The notes: generated from the sequence alone by a model not told the origin. A stretch of DNA of 42,295 nucleotides from Bacteroidales bacterium (GCA_029983675.1 JASBYY010000027.1:1-42295), one strand, 5' to 3'. Positions 1-8,749 are shown, counted from the first letter of the stretch. Translations and numbers: made by a program.

Positions 1-40
1 TTACGAGGATGTGCTTCTATTGGGTTATTACTAAAAGCGA

Positions 41-90
41 GGAGATACCGCGTCAGGGCGCGGCATGACTGGATCCTGATAAGGCGAGAC
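41..90. repeat. Dispersed intergenic repeat, left-edge copy
   Basis: The core reads GGAGATACCG, a short loop, then GCGGCATGAC. This matches the hairpin core of the copies at 12581, 12782, 18200 and 20516, but here the stem is CCGCG/CGCGG. The following bases (GGATCCTGATAAGGC) resemble the tail of the copy near 20565. I see no gene in bases 1-220; apart from this repeat the stretch is A/T-rich non-coding sequence downstream of the peptidase gene. Confidence 0.7.
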
Positions 91-220
91 AATGGGCAAA
101 ATGAGCCGAAAAGACCATCAAATCAACCGAAAACAAAGGAAATAAATTCCGAAATAATTCAATAATAACTTTGTTGTAAGAATTAGCTACGCTGAATGCA
201 CAGCATTTCAAAACAGCTTC

Positions 221-2275
221 TTATTCTGTGAGAAGTTTATCGTTGCCTATCAAATCGAGCATGAAGGCGTATTCCAAAGCCACCTCTTTATATCCTTCGA
301 AGCGGCCTGAAGCACCGCCATGGCCATAGTCCATTTCTGTCTTCAGGTAGAGCGGGTTGTGGTCGGTTTTTAGTTCGCGTAGCTTGGCGACCCACTTGGC
401 AGGCTCCCAATACTGCACCTGGCTGTCGTGCAATCCCGTGGTGACGAGCATGGCGGGATAGGCTTTGGCTTCCACATTATCGTAGGGTGAGTAGGAAAGC
501 ATATAGTCGTAATACTTTTTTTCGTTGGGGTTGCCCCATTCATCGTATTCTCCCGTGGTGAGCGGTATGCTTTCGTCGAGCATGGTAGTGACCACATCGA
601 CAAACGGCACTTGTGCGATGATGCCGCGCCACAGCTCCGGTGCCATGTTGGCCACCGCCCCCACAAGCAAGCCGCCGGCACTGCCTCCCATGGCGAACAT
701 CTTGCTGCGATGGGTGTAGCCTTGCTTTTCAAGGTGCTGGGCGCAAGCGATAAAGTCGAGGAAGGTGTTGCGTTTGTGCAGCATCTTGCCGTCTTCGTAC
801 CACTGCCGCCCCATCTCTTCACCGCCTCTGATGTGGGCGATGGCCCAGACAAAACCTCGCTTGAGCAGACTCAGACGTGCCGATGAGAAGTAAGCGTCCA
901 TGCTGCTGCCGTATGAACCATAGCCGTAAAGAACGAGCGGATTTTTGCCGTTTCTTACAAGACCTTTTTTGTAAACGATGGAGATGGGCACCATTGTTCC
1001 ATCGTGTGAGGGCGCCAGCAGCCTTTCGGTGACATAATCCTCGCGCTGATAGCCGCCAACCACTTCCTGTTGTTTCAGCAGAATGCGTTGACGTGTCAGC
1101 ATGTCGAAAGCAAATACCGAAGCGGGAGTGGTCATCGAGGTGTAGTTATAGCGCAGTATGGCGGCATCGAAATCGGGGTTGGCGCCTACTTCGACGGTAT
1201 AGGCAGGCTCGCCGAAGTCGATGTAATAGTCGGTATCGTCATCCCATCGCTTGATGCGTATGTCCACCAAACCATTGCGCCGTTCTTCGATGACAAAAAA
1301 GCGGTTAAACAGCGAGAAGCTTTCGATAAGTACGTCGGAGCGGTGCGCGATGACCTCTTCCCAAAACTCTTTGCCGGTCTTGTCGATGGGCGTCTTCATG
1401 ATTTTGAAGTTTTGTGCACCGTCGGCGTTGGTCTGGATATAGAAATAGTCGCCAAAATGTCCGATGTCATACAACAGGTCGGATTGGCGGGGCTGGAAGA
1501 CACGGAAAGGCTGGTCGGGACGATCGCTTTCCATAATGCGGCATTCCGAAGAGAGCGTGGACTCGGAGCAGATGATGAGGTATTTATGGGATTTGCTCTT
1601 GGTGACATATACGCAGAACTGGTCATCGGCTTCGTGATAGACTTCCGGATCATCGGAGGCCGGGGTGCCAATGCGGTGGCGAAAAATCTTATAAGGTCTC
1701 AGGCTCTCGTCTTTCATGCCGTAGAATAACGTGGCGTTGTCGGAAGCCCATACGAGGTTGCCGGACGTGCCCTCTATGGTGTCGGCAAGTAAACGGCCGG
1801 TTTCAAGATCCTTGAAGTAGATGGTGTAGATGCGTCGGCTGATCGTATCTGCGCTGTATGCCAGCAGCTTGTCATTTTCGCTATATGCGATGCTGCCGAT
1901 GCTGAAAAAAGCATGGCCCTCGGCCAGTTTGTTGCAGTCGAGGACAATCTCTTCTTCGTTGTCGAGGCTGTCTTTTTTGCGGCAGTATAACGGATATTCC
2001 TTGCCCTCCTCGTAACGTGTGTAATGGTAGTAGTCCCTGATTTTTACGGGAACGGAGTTGTCATCTTGTTTTATGCGTCCGGTTATCTCTTCAAAGAGCT
2101 GCTTCTGAAGGGGCTCTGTGTGTTTTAGACTTTCGTCCGTGTAACGGTTTTCGGCTTCTAAGTAGGCGATGACTTCGGGATTTTCACGGTCGTTGAGCCA
2201 ATAGTAGTTGTCGGTACGGGTGTGTCCGTGCATCGTTGTCAGATGGGGGCGTTGTGTAGCTTTGGGAGGCATCAT
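221..2275 (-). CDS. ptrB: Oligopeptidase B (S9A prolyl-oligopeptidase family serine peptidase)
   Basis: This is a 684-residue cytosolic-type serine peptidase of the S9A family, expected to cleave short peptides after Arg or Lys. The N-terminal beta-propeller region starts with HGHTRTDNYYWLNDRENPEV, a signature of the family. The C-terminal alpha/beta-hydrolase domain carries the nucleophile motif GGSAGG near residue 531, the acid in TGLHDSQV near 617 and the histidine in DYGHGG near 650, so the triad looks intact. Length fits the family (about 690). I chose the ATG at 2275 because the reading frame further upstream runs through an intrinsic terminator (2291-2323); the adjacent ATG at 2272 is equally possible. 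No signal peptide is seen. It lies downstream of the TonB-dependent receptor on the same strand, separated by that terminator, so expression needs read-through or a promoter I cannot see. Confidence 0.93.
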   Translation of the reverse strand: MMPPKATQRPHLTTMHGHTRTDNYYWLNDRENPEVIAYLEAENRYTDESLKHTEPLQKQLFEEITGRIKQDDNSVPVKIRDYYHYTRYEEGKEYPLYCRKKDSLDNEEEIVLDCNKLAEGHAFFSIGSIAYSENDKLLAYSADTISRRIYTIYFKDLETGRLLADTIEGTSGNLVWASDNATLFYGMKDESLRPYKIFRHRIGTPASDDPEVYHEADDQFCVYVTKSKSHKYLIICSESTLSSECRIMESDRPDQPFRVFQPRQSDLLYDIGHFGDYFYIQTNADGAQNFKIMKTPIDKTGKEFWEEVIAHRSDVLIESFSLFNRFFVIEERRNGLVDIRIKRWDDDTDYYIDFGEPAYTVEVGANPDFDAAILRYNYTSMTTPASVFAFDMLTRQRILLKQQEVVGGYQREDYVTERLLAPSHDGTMVPISIVYKKGLVRNGKNPLVLYGYGSYGSSMDAYFSSARLSLLKRGFVWAIAHIRGGEEMGRQWYEDGKMLHKRNTFLDFIACAQHLEKQGYTHRSKMFAMGGSAGGLLVGAVANMAPELWRGIIAQVPFVDVVTTMLDESIPLTTGEYDEWGNPNEKKYYDYMLSYSPYDNVEAKAYPAMLVTTGLHDSQVQYWEPAKWVAKLRELKTDHNPLYLKTEMDYGHGGASGRFEGYKEVALEYAFMLDLIGNDKLLTE

Positions 2276-2290
2276 GGTTGTCGTTATTTG

Positions 2291-2323
2291 AAAAAAAGCA
2301 GGCTTCTTGGGGAGGCCTGCTTT
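2291..2323 (-). terminator. Intrinsic terminator after the TonB-dependent receptor
   Basis: On the minus strand AAAGCAGGC pairs perfectly with GCCTGCTTT across an 11-base loop and runs straight into seven T residues. It sits 20 bases past the receptor stop codon and only about 15 bases before the oligopeptidase B start. Confidence 0.88.
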
Positions 2324-2342
2324 CAATAGTGTATGTTGGATT

Positions 2343-4694
2343 TTAGAATGAAAACGTGAGTCCTAAAGTAGGCATAATGGGAAGCTGGTTGACTTTTTCG
2401 CTGGTCACCACGTTGACATAGAACACGTTGGCGCGGTTATATACGTTGGTCACGCTAAAGTCGGCTTCCAAAAGGGTGTGTTCGCTGAAAAAGAACTTGC
2501 GTTTCACATCGAGGTCGAAACGGTGGTAGGCGGGCAACCGACCTTCATTCAGTTTGCCGTAGATAATGCCAAGTTCGCCGTTTGCAATGGTGTAGTCAAT
2601 GTTGAGCCCGTCCTGGAAAGGCAGGTATTCGTAGAATGCTTGGATCTGCGTAAAGGGAAAGCCGCTGCCGAAGTTCCAGCGTCCGCTGAACTCCCATTCG
2701 CGTTGGGAGCCTGCCGTGTAGGTGAGGATGACATTCACGTTGTGGCGACGGTCGAAGTGGGGCGCATAGCTTGCCATAACCACGTTTTTGCCTTCGATCT
2801 TTTCGTATTGTCGGTTTACGAAGCCTAACGCATAGACGGTCCACAGGTACCAGCGCTTGTTTTCGAACTTCATCGAAACATCAAAACCGTAGGCGTCACC
2901 CGATTCGATCATAAAGTCCTTCTTCAAGATATCGAGGATGCCGAAGTTCGCATCGTTATTGTCGTCGTAAATCTTGTTGCGGTTGATATTGGTCATCTGA
3001 ACGAATTTCTTCCAATAGCCTTCAACATTCATGGTGAGGTTTTTGGTGAGGTCGAATTCTGTGCCAAGAATAAGGTGATTGGCTTTTTGCAAGTTGGAGG
3101 TCACCTTGTGTCCGTTGAATGTTGCAGGCAGGTTGTTGATGCCCGACAGGAAGCCGTAGAACAGGTTCACGACATCGCGGTCGCTAGTGGCGGCAACAAA
3201 GTTTTGGGTGTACATGCCGGCGGCGGCTTTGAGGCGCAGACGGTCGGTGGCATTGTATTTCAACGCAATGCGCGGCTCGGGCATCAGCTCATTAAGCGAG
3301 GCGTACCACTGCAAACGGAAACTCGGCTCGAACAATAGTTTGCCAAACGTGGCCTTGTATTTGACGAAGGCGCCGATTTCGGTGGAGTTTTCCTTTTCTT
3401 CGATGCGATAGTGTCCGTAATTGCTGTAGGTGAGGTAGTCGGTGGTATAACCCAAGACCTCAATGCCGTATTTCAGCGTGTTCTTGCCTAAGAAATAGTT
3501 AAAGGTGAATCCCATGTTGAAACCGTTGATGTTGCTGTGACGGTCGGGGTTGTTTTGTTCGCGCATCCATGAGGTGTAGCTCGACCATGCAATGTTACCT
3601 TCGACCATGACAGGCGATTTTCCCGGGATGATGAGGAAGTTGGATCCGGCTCCAAAGGATCTCCATCCGAAGTCGGAGAGCGACTTGTAGTTGTTTACTT
3701 GGTCGTTGAACGAAAAGCCAAACAAGTTGAATTTGCTTCCGTTGGGCGCGTTGAGCGACATTTTGGCATAGATATCCTGATAGTTGAAGGGCAACCCGTT
3801 TTTGTCTGCATACGGGTAGAGCACTTTGCTGGTGCGTTCCAAGTACGAGTTTTTTGCAGAAAGGACAAAGGTGACGGCAGGATCGTCATCTTTCTTGGCT
3901 TTCATAAGAGGACCTTCCAGCATGAACTTGGCGCCGAAACAGCTTGCGCCGAGTTTACCCGACAAACGACGTTTGTTACCGTCACGGGTGGAAATGTCCA
4001 TGATGGAAGAAATGCGGCCGCCGTATTCGGCACCAAAGCCTCCAGTATAGATCTCCGCATTGCGGATGATGTCAGTGTCGAACACCGAGAACAAGCCGAT
4101 GGAGTGGAAGGGATTATAGACCACCATGCCGTCAAGCAGCACCTTGTTCTGAATGGGAGAGCCGCCTCTGATATAAAGCTGTCCGCCCTGGTCGCCTGTG
4201 AAGATGACACCGGGAACGACTTGAAGATATTGTGCCAAGTCGGCCTGACCGCCTACGCTGGGAATCTTGGTGATGGTTTTCGGCGTGACGTTGATAACGG
4301 AGGTGCGGGTCTCGGTCTGTGCCTCCACCTTGTCGGCGGTAACTTCTACTGCATCAAGGTTCAGACTGGCACCCTTGAGGTTAAAGCGACGGTTAAGCGT
4401 CTGGCCTTTTGACAAAGTGACATGCTCGCTGATCGTGTCGAACCCTACGGAAGTGATCATCAGCGTGTAATTTCCATCAGGGATTCTTGTGATGTTGAAA
4501 TAGCCGTTTTCGTCCGTTGAGCCACCCATAGTGGTGCCTTTCAGATAAACGTTCGAAAACATTACCGGCTCACCGGTGGCGGCCTCGTAAACAAAACCCT
4601 TGATGCTGTTATTGCTTTGCGCCAATGCGCAGATGCTTGTTCCTGCGATGAGAGTTAGGATGAAAAAAAATCGTCTCAATAAGTTTCCTTGCAT
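2343..4694 (-). CDS. TonB-dependent receptor with carboxypeptidase-regulatory-like N-terminal domain
   Basis: This is a 783-residue outer-membrane active transporter driven by TonB. Residues 1-25 form a signal peptide ending ICALA before Q26. Residues about 30-115 are a CarboxypepD_reg-like domain (IKGFVYEAATGEPV to MITSVGFDTISEHV), typical of Bacteroidota receptors. A plug domain follows (QYLQVVPGVIFTGDQGG, LYIRGGSPIQNKVLLDG), then a beta-barrel ending in the aromatic motif LGLTFSF, as expected for outer-membrane assembly. No SusD-like lipoprotein adjoins it, so polysaccharide uptake cannot be inferred; the substrate is unknown. The upstream gap (4695-4898) is A/T-rich and should hold its promoter, but I find no clean -7/-33 pair there. 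A strong terminator follows the gene. Confidence 0.93.
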   Translation of the reverse strand: MQGNLLRRFFFILTLIAGTSICALAQSNNSIKGFVYEAATGEPVMFSNVYLKGTTMGGSTDENGYFNITRIPDGNYTLMITSVGFDTISEHVTLSKGQTLNRRFNLKGASLNLDAVEVTADKVEAQTETRTSVINVTPKTITKIPSVGGQADLAQYLQVVPGVIFTGDQGGQLYIRGGSPIQNKVLLDGMVVYNPFHSIGLFSVFDTDIIRNAEIYTGGFGAEYGGRISSIMDISTRDGNKRRLSGKLGASCFGAKFMLEGPLMKAKKDDDPAVTFVLSAKNSYLERTSKVLYPYADKNGLPFNYQDIYAKMSLNAPNGSKFNLFGFSFNDQVNNYKSLSDFGWRSFGAGSNFLIIPGKSPVMVEGNIAWSSYTSWMREQNNPDRHSNINGFNMGFTFNYFLGKNTLKYGIEVLGYTTDYLTYSNYGHYRIEEKENSTEIGAFVKYKATFGKLLFEPSFRLQWYASLNELMPEPRIALKYNATDRLRLKAAAGMYTQNFVAATSDRDVVNLFYGFLSGINNLPATFNGHKVTSNLQKANHLILGTEFDLTKNLTMNVEGYWKKFVQMTNINRNKIYDDNNDANFGILDILKKDFMIESGDAYGFDVSMKFENKRWYLWTVYALGFVNRQYEKIEGKNVVMASYAPHFDRRHNVNVILTYTAGSQREWEFSGRWNFGSGFPFTQIQAFYEYLPFQDGLNIDYTIANGELGIIYGKLNEGRLPAYHRFDLDVKRKFFFSEHTLLEADFSVTNVYNRANVFYVNVVTSEKVNQLPIMPTLGLTFSF

Positions 4695-4898
4695 GTTGAT
4701 TTGAATTTGTATAAAAAAAAGTTTTTCGTACCGTTTCGGGACGAAACCGCAAAGGAAAGAAAAAAAATCGAAATGGAAAGGATTTGGTGATGGAAAAGTC
4801 AGTCATAGATTCAACAGGCAAGGTTAGTGATTAAAAAACAGTTTGTGCGAATTACAAGGGTTGAATCATATAATTATCGCTTGCATCGCCAGTCGGCG

Positions 4899-5570
4899 TT
4901 ATTTTTTTAACCGTTCAATTTCCATTGTAATATCATCGATCACGTTTTTATTGGCGATTTCTCCATCTAAACTAAAGACTATGAAAACGTTACCCCCAAA
5001 GTCGTTTTTGAAATGCTCAAAACTTGCTTTCATCCTTTCCGAAACAGAGTAATTGCCAAAATTCGACTGTGCCGTGACGGGTTTGATTTGGATGCCAAAA
5101 GCCCTTTTTTCTGTTACATATCCAAGATAGTCGATGTCGCCGGCATGGTCCAATTCCTCCGGGCTTTCTTCAAAACGGATTTCAGGGAACAGTTTCGCCA
5201 AACCGTTGTTCACCACGGATTTTTCTCTCAAATACCCGTCGTATGTACGGTTGATGGTCAGATTATAAATGTAATCGCAGCAATCCTTTTTGGAGAGATT
5301 CTTAAAAGCCTCCTGCCATTCGGGAATAACTACTTCCGTGATTTTCTCATAAAGGCGTTCGCCAAGTTCCTGCAAGCCTTTGCGGGTAATTTTGAAATTG
5401 TTTTTGTCTGCTGTTTGAGCATTTTCAAAGTACCATTGCTCCCATTCTTCAATGGTGTTGGGCTGACATTCTCTAATCAAAGCCATTACCGCACCGACTT
5501 TGTTAGGTCTTGAAAGCTGATAGGTTTGGGTGGCGTAATTCAGCACTTTTTCTTTTTTGCCGAACTCCAC
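4899..5570 (-). CDS. MjaI-family type II restriction endonuclease, start region disturbed
   Basis: The 223-residue product resembles the MjaI family of type II endonucleases. Supporting motifs are SRPNKVGAVMALI near the N-terminus, GDIDYLGYV (residues 144-152), GIQIKPVTA (159-167, the QxK half of a PD-(D/E)xK-like site) and FGGNVFIVFSLDG (191-203). MjaI recognises CTAG, so that target is a reasonable inference but unproven here. The first usable codon in this frame is GTG at 5570, without a clear ribosome site. The expected ATG lies at 5610, overlapping the methyltransferase stop (ATGAATAA), but it is out of frame because of a 10-base tandem duplication at 5578-5597. With one repeat copy the ATG would read MNKKETKRYSVEFGKK straight into this protein. 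The gene may therefore be switched off or poorly expressed in this genome, while the methyltransferase is intact. Confidence 0.82.
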   Translation of the reverse strand: MEFGKKEKVLNYATQTYQLSRPNKVGAVMALIRECQPNTIEEWEQWYFENAQTADKNNFKITRKGLQELGERLYEKITEVVIPEWQEAFKNLSKKDCCDYIYNLTINRTYDGYLREKSVVNNGLAKLFPEIRFEESPEELDHAGDIDYLGYVTEKRAFGIQIKPVTAQSNFGNYSVSERMKASFEHFKNDFGGNVFIVFSLDGEIANKNVIDDITMEIERLKK

Positions 5571-5577
5571 GGAGTAT

Positions 5578-5597
5578 CTTTTGGTTTCTTTTGGTTT
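5578..5597. repeat. Two tandem 10-base repeats after the endonuclease ATG
   Basis: On the plus strand CTTTTGGTTT occurs twice head to tail, followed by a partial third unit CTTTT. Because 10 is not a multiple of three, gain or loss of one unit shifts the frame between the ATG at 5610 and the endonuclease body. With two units the ATG frame runs into an early stop; with one unit it is open. Confidence 0.9.
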
Positions 5598-5602
5598 CTT
5601 TT

Positions 5603-6895
5603 TTATTCATGGGTCAACAGGGTGTTGAATTTCGTTTTGTACTTAAAATCAATGGAATTATCCACCAAGACCAATTGCTCTTTCAGCAGATGAGCATTGA
5701 TAAAGGTCTTGTTTTCAAGGTAGAGATAAACCATCAGGTTGTTTTCCTTATCGTGCTTCACTTCGTCATATTTTAAAAACACCCTTTTGCCGTGAACCTT
5801 ACGAATCAAGTAGTCGGTGGCTTGCCCGTTGATTGCAGGATTTTGTTTGATGCCGATCAGGCGGACAATTAAACCATTGTTAAGCCGAATCAGTTCTGGG
5901 TTGATAATATCTTTCACGGTAAAATATTCTTCCCGTTTTCCTGTGCTGTTTGCATCAATCTTGGAACCGTATTGGATTTTCTTGATATCGATTTTCTTGT
6001 CCATTTTATGCGTATCCACAAATTGATAGGGCAAATCCTCAATTCGCTTTTCGAAATCAGCATTTAACTTCGCTTGTTTAATAATCTCGATTTCTACTTT
6101 GGTAAAAGCATCATCTGTTCCGATTTTCCCCTTTATTATCGGAATAAAATCAGGATTGATTTCATATCCAACGGAATTCCTGTTTAATTTTCTTGCTGCC
6201 GAAGCTGTTGTTCCGCTTCCAATAAAAGGATCTAAGACTGTTTCTTCCGGAAACGAGAACATTCTGATTAAACGATGCGGCAATTCTTCGGGAAACATGG
6301 CCAAATGCTTATCTTGTTTCGCGCCGGTGAAATACCAATGCCCGTTGAAATAGGTGTTCCACTCCTCATTGGTCATGACGGAGTTTTCTTTCTGCTCTTT
6401 GTCAGGCTTGGGGGCATTGCCCTGTTTTTTAAACAACAGGATGTATTCAAAATCCAGTTTTACGATGCCGTTACGCGGATGGGGGTAGCTTCCCATGATG
6501 CTTGCCCCGCCCGAAGTGTTCATCGTAGTGGCTTTTTGCCATATTATCTGCCCCATGAAATCAAAGCCCATCGTTTCGCAGAACTTGATGATTTCCGTGT
6601 GAATGGGAATGATTTTGTAACGTCCGTAATAAGTGGAGCGGGCAAACTGGTCGCCAATGTTGATGCAAAGCCTGCAACCCTTATGCAACACCCGAAAACA
6701 TTCTTGCCACGTGAGGTTCAAATGGTTGATGTAGGTTTCGTAATCATCGTGGAAGCCAATTTGATTCTCTGTTCCGTAATCTTTCAGTTGCCAATAAGGT
6801 GGTGAGGTTACAATCAAGTGAACGCTCTCGTCTTTGAGTTCGCTCATTTGCCGACTGTCTCCGTTAATGATGGTATGCTTGGTGCTGTGCTGCAT
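5603..6895 (-). CDS. Beta-class DNA methyltransferase (m4C type) with C-terminal SNase-like domain
   Basis: This 430-residue protein is the modification partner of the downstream MjaI-like endonuclease. The catalytic motif TSPPYW (residues 30-35) precedes the AdoMet-binding motif DPFIGSGT (222-229), the order of beta-class enzymes; SPPYW is typical of N4-cytosine methylation. Residues about 338-430 (GLIVRLIGI, GQATDYLIRK, FINAHLLKEQ) look like a staphylococcal-nuclease (SNase) fold. The nuclease acidic residues after RLIGI and the second catalytic Arg seem absent, so this part is probably a non-catalytic DNA-binding module. I chose the ATG at 6895, preceded by a purine-rich GGAAAGG, because a -7 box at 6923-6930 places transcription start after the earlier ATG at 6934. 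The stop codon overlaps the natural endonuclease ATG, suggesting translational coupling. Confidence 0.9.
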   Translation of the reverse strand: MQHSTKHTIINGDSRQMSELKDESVHLIVTSPPYWQLKDYGTENQIGFHDDYETYINHLNLTWQECFRVLHKGCRLCINIGDQFARSTYYGRYKIIPIHTEIIKFCETMGFDFMGQIIWQKATTMNTSGGASIMGSYPHPRNGIVKLDFEYILLFKKQGNAPKPDKEQKENSVMTNEEWNTYFNGHWYFTGAKQDKHLAMFPEELPHRLIRMFSFPEETVLDPFIGSGTTASAARKLNRNSVGYEINPDFIPIIKGKIGTDDAFTKVEIEIIKQAKLNADFEKRIEDLPYQFVDTHKMDKKIDIKKIQYGSKIDANSTGKREEYFTVKDIINPELIRLNNGLIVRLIGIKQNPAINGQATDYLIRKVHGKRVFLKYDEVKHDKENNLMVYLYLENKTFINAHLLKEQLVLVDNSIDFKYKTKFNTLLTHE

Positions 6896-6922
6896 TTCCT
6901 TTCCCGAAATTCTATCTCCCTG

Positions 6923-6930
6923 CAAAAATA
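6923..6930 (-). promoter_or_regulatory. -7 element for the restriction-modification operon
   Basis: TATTTTTG on the minus strand matches the Bacteroidota -7 consensus TAnnTTTG, 28 bases before the chosen methyltransferase ATG. I see no good -33 element at the expected distance, so this is a partial match. Confidence 0.4.
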
Positions 6931-6979
6931 CCATTTCTTTTCGAATAATCGGACTGTTTTTGATCTCCTATTCTTTCTC

Positions 6980-7014
6980 CTTCTCCGAATAGCAGGATTC
7001 CTCTATTGGAGAAG
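6980..7014. repeat. Imperfect inverted repeat between the R-M operon and the PspC operon
   Basis: CTTCTCCGAATAG pairs with CTATTGGAGAAG with a single bulged G, giving a 12-pair stem. It lies just past the stop of the LiaF-like gene (minus strand). No T-run follows on either strand, so it may be an RNA 3'-end structure rather than a classic intrinsic terminator. Confidence 0.55.
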
Positions 7015-7030
7015 GGAAAGGGTGCGTTAA

Positions 7031-8038
7031 TCAATACCTGCCGATGTCGATGTTCGATATGCCGCAGCTCAATTTAATAATAAGGTGTTTATCCGCATCA
7101 TCGTAGTTGGAAGTCTGCCAATGGCGGCGGTCTTTTTTCTCGAAACCGGTAATGTCCTTATTGGTGAGGGCGGATTCGACTTCGATCTTGCAGCCTATGC
7201 TTTGGGGAACTTTGATGGTGATGTCCGAAACCCCGGATTCGATGTCTAAAACGCTGTTGTCAACGATGTTGTCGCCCAGCTTGATGTTCATGTCGCAAAC
7301 ACCGGCGTCAATTTCAATGTGTCTTGTCCGATAGAGGCTGAAATCGAGGTCAAGGGTGGATGCGCCGGCATCGATATTGAAGTCCCAAATGGGCTTGTCG
7401 CACAATTTGACATCGACTTTGTTGCGGACTTTCCCTTTCAAGGAATGCTGGGATGACTTTTGCTTGATCGACACTTTCGACAGGCTGTTGTCGGGAATAG
7501 TGATGTTGCGGAAAGTGTAACGGGCGAAGTCGCTTCGTGTTTCTGCCAGAATCAGCTCGGCGCATGGGGATTTCAATTCCAGTTTTCCTGCCCCCATTTC
7601 AATGTCGAGCTGGGCATTGCGCACCGCTTCGTAAGCGCTGCTAAACTGCTGCACGGTATCGCCTTTGTAGGTGATGAAGGCTGCTGAGGAGCCCTCTTCG
7701 TCAAGGTCGTTGTCTTCATCATCATACTCTGATTCATCGTAATCGTCATCCCAGTCCCAGTTATGGCTGAAAAAACTGTATGAGGAACGGGAATCGCGTT
7801 CGGGATCACGGTTCTCGAAATGATAGATCAGACAGGCGGCACCAAGGGTGAGCACGAGTAGAATGCCCTTCATGTATTCCTTGGCCGGGAGCATGGAGAT
7901 GCCGACGACGATAAGGATTACCGGCCATAAGGTTCGGGCAATGTGCCAGTCGAAATTGATGACGTGCAGCGATGACAACAACGCTACAACACCTATAAAG
8001 AGGAGTATGATGCCGAAATACAAGTTTCTACTTTTCAT
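7031..8038 (-). CDS. LiaF-like membrane protein with C-terminal adhesin-like beta domain
   Basis: The 335-residue product has two or more hydrophobic segments in its first 65 residues (YFGIILLFIGVVALLSSLHV and TLWPVILIVVGISML), the pattern of LiaI/LiaF-like transmembrane regions. A very acidic linker follows around residues 93-115 (DWDDDYDESEYDDEDNDLDE), then a repetitive beta-rich C-terminal domain with recurring IDAGV/IESGV/IKLG patterns, as in LiaF and DUF4097-type domains. It begins 12 bases after the PspC gene stop, so the two are probably one operon. By analogy with PspC/LiaF systems a role in sensing envelope stress is plausible; the sequence alone does not show it. Confidence 0.78.
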   Translation of the reverse strand: MKSRNLYFGIILLFIGVVALLSSLHVINFDWHIARTLWPVILIVVGISMLPAKEYMKGILLVLTLGAACLIYHFENRDPERDSRSSYSFFSHNWDWDDDYDESEYDDEDNDLDEEGSSAAFITYKGDTVQQFSSAYEAVRNAQLDIEMGAGKLELKSPCAELILAETRSDFARYTFRNITIPDNSLSKVSIKQKSSQHSLKGKVRNKVDVKLCDKPIWDFNIDAGASTLDLDFSLYRTRHIEIDAGVCDMNIKLGDNIVDNSVLDIESGVSDITIKVPQSIGCKIEVESALTNKDITGFEKKDRRHWQTSNYDDADKHLIIKLSCGISNIDIGRY

Positions 8039-8050
8039 GTTGCAAGGGTG

Positions 8051-8482
8051 TTAGGAGTGTTTTCTTGAGGAAAAAGGAACGATTAGAATCAGACCGCATA
8101 CAATGAGTATTACGGGCCAGTAAGTGTGCCAGTTGAAGCGCGGAATAAGATTGCCGAGCAGAAACAGGACACCCAGCAGAATAAGTATGAGACCGCCGAT
8201 CATGCTTCCCTGATGTGCACGGCGGGGCAAATTGGTCTCGGAATCTCCTGCCGAGGAAGCTGTGTCGTAAGCCTGATTGTAAGGGCTGTCGTCGCGGCGT
8301 GCGGGCAGGGCAATCCAAAGAATAAGGTAAATGAGCAGCCCGGAACCGGCAATAAAAAACACGAAAGCAAACAACACCCGCATGATGGCGGTGTCGATTT
8401 CAAAGTAGTCGGCCAAGCCGGAACAAACGCCAGCAATGACTTTGTTTTTGGTGTTACGTTCAAGTTTCTTGTAGTTTTCCAT
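8051..8482 (-). CDS. PspC-domain membrane protein
   Basis: The 143-residue product starts with a PspC domain: KLERNTKNKVIAGVCSGLAD, YFEIDTAIMRVLFAF and a transmembrane segment GLLIYLILWIALPAR. A second membrane hairpin near the C-terminus (IGGLILILLGVLFLLGNLIP, TYWPVILIVCGLILIV) matches the LiaI/LiaF-like transmembrane region, which the next gene shares. Both genes probably belong to one envelope-stress operon. The start is the ATG at 8482, the only one giving the conserved PspC N-terminus. No clear TAnnTTTG promoter is seen upstream, where the divergent iorA promoter lies. Confidence 0.88.
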   Translation of the reverse strand: MENYKKLERNTKNKVIAGVCSGLADYFEIDTAIMRVLFAFVFFIAGSGLLIYLILWIALPARRDDSPYNQAYDTASSAGDSETNLPRRAHQGSMIGGLILILLGVLFLLGNLIPRFNWHTYWPVILIVCGLILIVPFSSRKHS

Positions 8483-8749
8483 TTTTTTCTCTTATTGATT
8501 TTGTTGTGACTGTGATATAATACGCAAAAGTGCACAAAAAGTTACAAAGTGCGCAGCATTTTTGTGGAAAACTACAATAACCGTTCCAATCCGAAACCAT
8601 TCAAAACAGCTTTTGGGATATCAAAAGACAGTTTCATGAACCGTCGGGACCATCGCGTTGTGTTTTGATGACAGGATGATAAATTTTTTTATATAGCATT
8701 GATATACTATTGTTTACGAATAATATCGCAAAATGGAGATTGGGAATTG

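Noticed and set aside
166..173. TAACTTTG resembling a -7 promoter element on the plus strand
   Set aside because: No plus-strand gene follows; the next gene, at 221, is on the minus strand. Probably chance in A/T-rich sequence.
2343..4694. A polysaccharide utilisation locus based on the TonB-dependent receptor
   Set aside because: No SusD-like lipoprotein, glycoside hydrolase or hybrid regulator adjoins it, so a glycan substrate cannot be supported.
4887..4910. CGCC/GGCG hairpin with T-run near the endonuclease end
   Set aside because: The T-run lies on the plus strand and is the endonuclease Lys-Lys-stop coding end; there is no plus-strand gene for it to terminate.
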